Below are positions 4,450-6,543 of a stretch of 6,543 nucleotides of DNA, one piece after another; within the stretch, counting starts at the first letter, position 1, and each line of letters starts with the position of its first letter. Origin of the DNA: JACRGC01 sp035288785 (GTDB lineage: Archaea > Micrarchaeota > Micrarchaeia > Norongarragalinales > SBBD01); contig DATDZF010000082.1 in assembly GCA_035288785.1 (NCBI GenBank), positions 1 through 6,543 on the forward strand. The letters run 5' to 3'. The notes beneath the pieces were generated by a model. That model did not search any database. It was not told where the DNA came from and saw only the letters and a program-made list of their open reading frames with translations. Position numbers and translations under genes: made by a program.

Positions 4450-6543
4450 CTATTCCTTGAACGGATGCCGGATGCGTCCGGAAGGATGCTGCCCTGCCAG
4501 ATCCTGCGCATAGCGCATGTGCAGCACCTTTGTTTCGCCGGCCTCCGCAAGGAGCGCTTTCGTGCGCTTGTGGTTGTGCTGCCAATAATACACCACTCCG
4601 GAAAGGAGCATGCTCACGAAAATGAGCGCGAGCTGCCAGGAGAAAGCGGCCTTTGTGGTTCTTGAAGTTTGGACCGTCTCAAGCAGGCGGTCGCGCGCCT
4701 TTGAAAGGAGGAGGAAGGCGCTCACGCTCTTGCCTTCCTGCTCAAGCGCGCCTGCGTCCGAAACCATCCTTGTGATTTCATCGAAGGTTGGCTTATCCTG
4801 CCGCACCTCTGGAAGCATTTCATCTATCTCCTGCTGAATTTTGATGAATTGCGCCCTTGGGATAGGGGTGGGCGATGGCGAAGGGGAAGGCGATGATTTT
4901 ATTGCAGGAATTGGAGCGGTGCCTCCGGATGAGCCTCCTCCGGAAAAGCCCCCACCGCCGGATCCTCCGCTAGATGGCGGCGCAGTCGGAGCGGGAGTAG
5001 GTGTCGAGGATATTTCCGGGGTCGGGGTGATTGATGCATTGGCCGATGGGCTAGCGGAGGCTTCAGGAGAAGGCGTTATCGAAACTGTGGGCGATGGGGA
5101 AATTGAAACCGAAGGGGAAGGACTAATTGAAATCGTCGGGGAGGGGCTAACTGAAGGGGTCGCGGTTGTCGACGGGGAAGGAGTTGCAGTTATCGAGGGG
5201 GATGGAGTGAGCGTGGGAGTAGGAGTAAGAGATGGGCTCGGAGTAGGGGTGGGGGTGGATGTCGGAGTCGGAGTTGGGGAAGCCGTGGGAGTGGCGCTTG
5301 GTGTTGCTGAAGGAGTTGAAGTGGGGGAAGGGCTAGGAGTCGGGGTCGGAGAGGGAGTAGGAGTTGGCGTTGGGGTTATGGAAGGGCTTGGTGAAATTGT
5401 TGGTGTGGCCGTAATTGAAACTGAAGGTGAAGGGGTGGGCGTCGAAGTTGCTGTTGGCGAGGCGGAAACGGTAGCGGTGGGAGTTGGGCTTATGGATGGG
5501 GAGGGGGAAACAGAAATTGTTGGCGAGGGTGAAGGAGTTGCGCTCGGGGAGGCGCTTGGGGAAGGAGAAATGGTTGGGCTGGGAGAGGGGGATGGAAGGG
5601 GGGTTGGCCTTGGAAGTGAAGTATTCCAAATTTCAATGTAAGCGCCGGTTGGTGATGCATCCAAAACCGTGAACTGCAATCCGTTGAATGAATCCAAGTA
5701 GCTTTGGCCTATTTTCATGAATGCGTCGTTAAACATGCTCCTTGCATATGCTGAAAGCGTTGTCGAATAATTCGCATCGATAAGGTGTGCCGTCCCTCCA
5801 TTGGAATAAACACCCGATAGCCGGATGAATGTGCCGTTCTGCTTTTGGTAGCCCGTGGAATCAAAGCCAATCGGCTGGCGGTATTCGAGGTAATACGAGT
5901 AGCCCCGTCCTGCATAGGGAATTTGCAACGCCTGGATCCCGGTTGTGAGCGACTCGACTGGCTCTAAATAATAGATGCCATTTGCTGGGGAAACCACATT
6001 CCCAGAGCTGAACCAGCCGATCTGGGACTTGTAATATGCGCCGAAATGGTTGTTGAAGAAATTCCCTGCATCCATGATTTCATAAGGATCATCGTACTGG
6101 AAGGAAGAGCAATTGGGCGGGATATCCAGCGATCCGGGGTTCACGTTCAGGCCGCAGTAATAATTGTTCGCATGGTATACGCCAAGGTTGTGCCCGAACT
6201 CATGGCCCCCGTAATAGAGGGTCATGCCATAGGGAAGCCAGGATACGGAGGAGCTGACTGGGCCGTCAAGTGTAGTCAGGGAAGTCTTGCCAACAGTGCC
6301 AAGGCCCCCATAGCCGCAGGAGGAATCGGGAAAATCAAGAATAAGGCGCGGGAACAGAGGGTAATAGATGTCCGGATCGGCAACCGCAATGATAGAATTC
6401 AGAATCCCTATGTAATTTTGGCAATCGCGGAGGAGGGGAATCACATACGGGCCGAATATGGAGAAGTTCAGCTCGGTTTTATTGTACGAATTTTCCCGGT
6501 AATAATTTACCATGGCATTGATCTGCGTTGTGAGGGCGGCATT
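4450..6543 (-). CDS. Membrane-anchored gametolysin-like (M11-type) zinc metalloprotease with Ser/Pro/Thr stalk, 5' end missing
   Basis: The frame stays open to the right edge. The ATG at 6513 is internal, because ten in-frame codons precede it and the paralogue at 1-859 aligns with about 57 residues upstream, including a signal peptide. Counting from the Met at 6513: HEFGHNLGVYH (His104, Glu105, His108, His114) is the metzincin zinc site, and YEIM (Met147) is the Met-turn region. The catalytic and following beta-rich part ends near 299. Residues 300-514 are an almost pure Ser/Pro/Thr stalk, 516-531 a Gly-rich hinge, and 538-551 a second short Ser/Pro run. Residues 553-618 look helical, 623-644 form a membrane span, and a basic tail (HNHKRTK) begins at 645. 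The topology should be enzyme outside, tail inside. Known M11 enzymes such as gametolysin cut cell-wall glycoproteins. Here the substrate may be S-layer or neighbour-cell protein, which is inference. Sequons (11, 16, 134, 226, 248, 297) allow glycosylation. Confidence 0.93.
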   Translation of the reverse strand, partial: NAALTTQINAMVNYYRENSYNKTELNFSIFGPYVIPLLRDCQNYIGILNSIIAVADPDIYYPLFPRLILDFPDSSCGYGGLGTVGKTSLTTLDGPVSSSVSWLPYGMTLYYGGHEFGHNLGVYHANNYYCGLNVNPGSLDIPPNCSSFQYDDPYEIMDAGNFFNNHFGAYYKSQIGWFSSGNVVSPANGIYYLEPVESLTTGIQALQIPYAGRGYSYYLEYRQPIGFDSTGYQKQNGTFIRLSGVYSNGGTAHLIDANYSTTLSAYARSMFNDAFMKIGQSYLDSFNGLQFTVLDASPTGAYIEIWNTSLPRPTPLPSPSPSPTISPSPSASPSATPSPSPTISVSPSPSISPTPTATVSASPTATSTPTPSPSVSITATPTISPSPSITPTPTPTPSPTPTPSPSPTSTPSATPSATPTASPTPTPTSTPTPTPSPSLTPTPTLTPSPSITATPSPSTTATPSVSPSPTISISPSPSVSISPSPTVSITPSPEASASPSANASITPTPEISSTPTPAPTAPPSSGGSGGGGFSGGGSSGGTAPIPAIKSSPSPSPSPTPIPRAQFIKIQQEIDEMLPEVRQDKPTFDEITRMVSDAGALEQEGKSVSAFLLLSKARDRLLETVQTSRTTKAAFSWQLALIFVSMLLSGVVYYWQHNHKRTKALLAEAGETKVLHMRYAQDLAGQHPSGRIRHPFKE
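4972..5613 (-). repeat. Low-complexity repeat encoding the Ser/Pro/Thr stalk
   Basis: About 640 bases encode irregular SP, TP and SPSPT units. The plus strand is purine-rich and full of GGNGT-like units, while the coding strand is pyrimidine-rich. Such tracts change length easily by slippage and could form unusual DNA structures. The units are imperfect and mix Ser, Thr, Ala, Val and Ile codons, so this is not a clean tandem array. Confidence 0.85.

Noticed and set aside
4841..5641. Long plus-strand frame coding a Gly/Val/Glu-rich 266-residue product
   Set aside because: It is the complement of the Ser/Pro/Thr stalk. The repeat keeps the opposite frame free of stops, and the product is pure low complexity without a known fold.

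Overview
The window looks like a piece of an archaeal genome. The clearest evidence is a full RadA recombinase (euryarchaeal/halophile-like in motif content) at 1392-2405. Archaeal-style TATA boxes, a GGTGG ribosome binding site before radA and leaderless-looking starts agree with this. The Ser/Pro/Thr stalk surface protein and small hypothetical proteins would fit a DPANN-type archaeon such as a micrarchaeote, but that placement is only a guess. All five genes lie on the minus strand, so transcription runs from high to low coordinates.

In transcription order: (1) 6543-4450 is a surface-anchored metzincin metalloprotease resembling gametolysin (peptidase M11). Its 5' end lies beyond the window. 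It has a zinc-binding catalytic domain, a very long Ser/Pro/Thr stalk, a Gly-rich hinge, a helical juxtamembrane stretch and a C-terminal membrane anchor. (2) 4282-4449 is an AT-rich spacer with nested inverted repeats and a promoter. (3) 4281-2836 is an AAA_14/DUF4143-type ATPase with a nuclease-like C-terminal fold, visibly more AT-rich than its neighbours. (4) 2406-2835 is a 430-base non-coding stretch with a hairpin behind the ATPase gene, a possible structured RNA, the radA promoter and a hairpin-rich radA leader. (5) 2405-1392 is radA. (6) 1371-895 is an unrecognised small protein, 20 bases behind radA and probably co-transcribed. (7) 859-1 is a second M11-like metalloprotease with an intact signal peptide, cut off by the left window edge and preceded by its own TATA box at leaderless distance.

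The two proteases are paralogues: same zinc motif, same Met-turn region, four shared cysteines and a strongly conserved YYLEYRQPIGFD block. They sit in the same orientation on either side of radA, its partner gene and the ATPase. They probably act outside the cell on surface or neighbour proteins, while radA performs homologous recombination. No functional link between the two groups is visible. No tRNA, rRNA, CRISPR array or insertion sequence was seen. The points most worth following up are the protease pair, the unassigned radA-linked protein, the nested-palindrome spacer at 4340-4436 and the radA leader.
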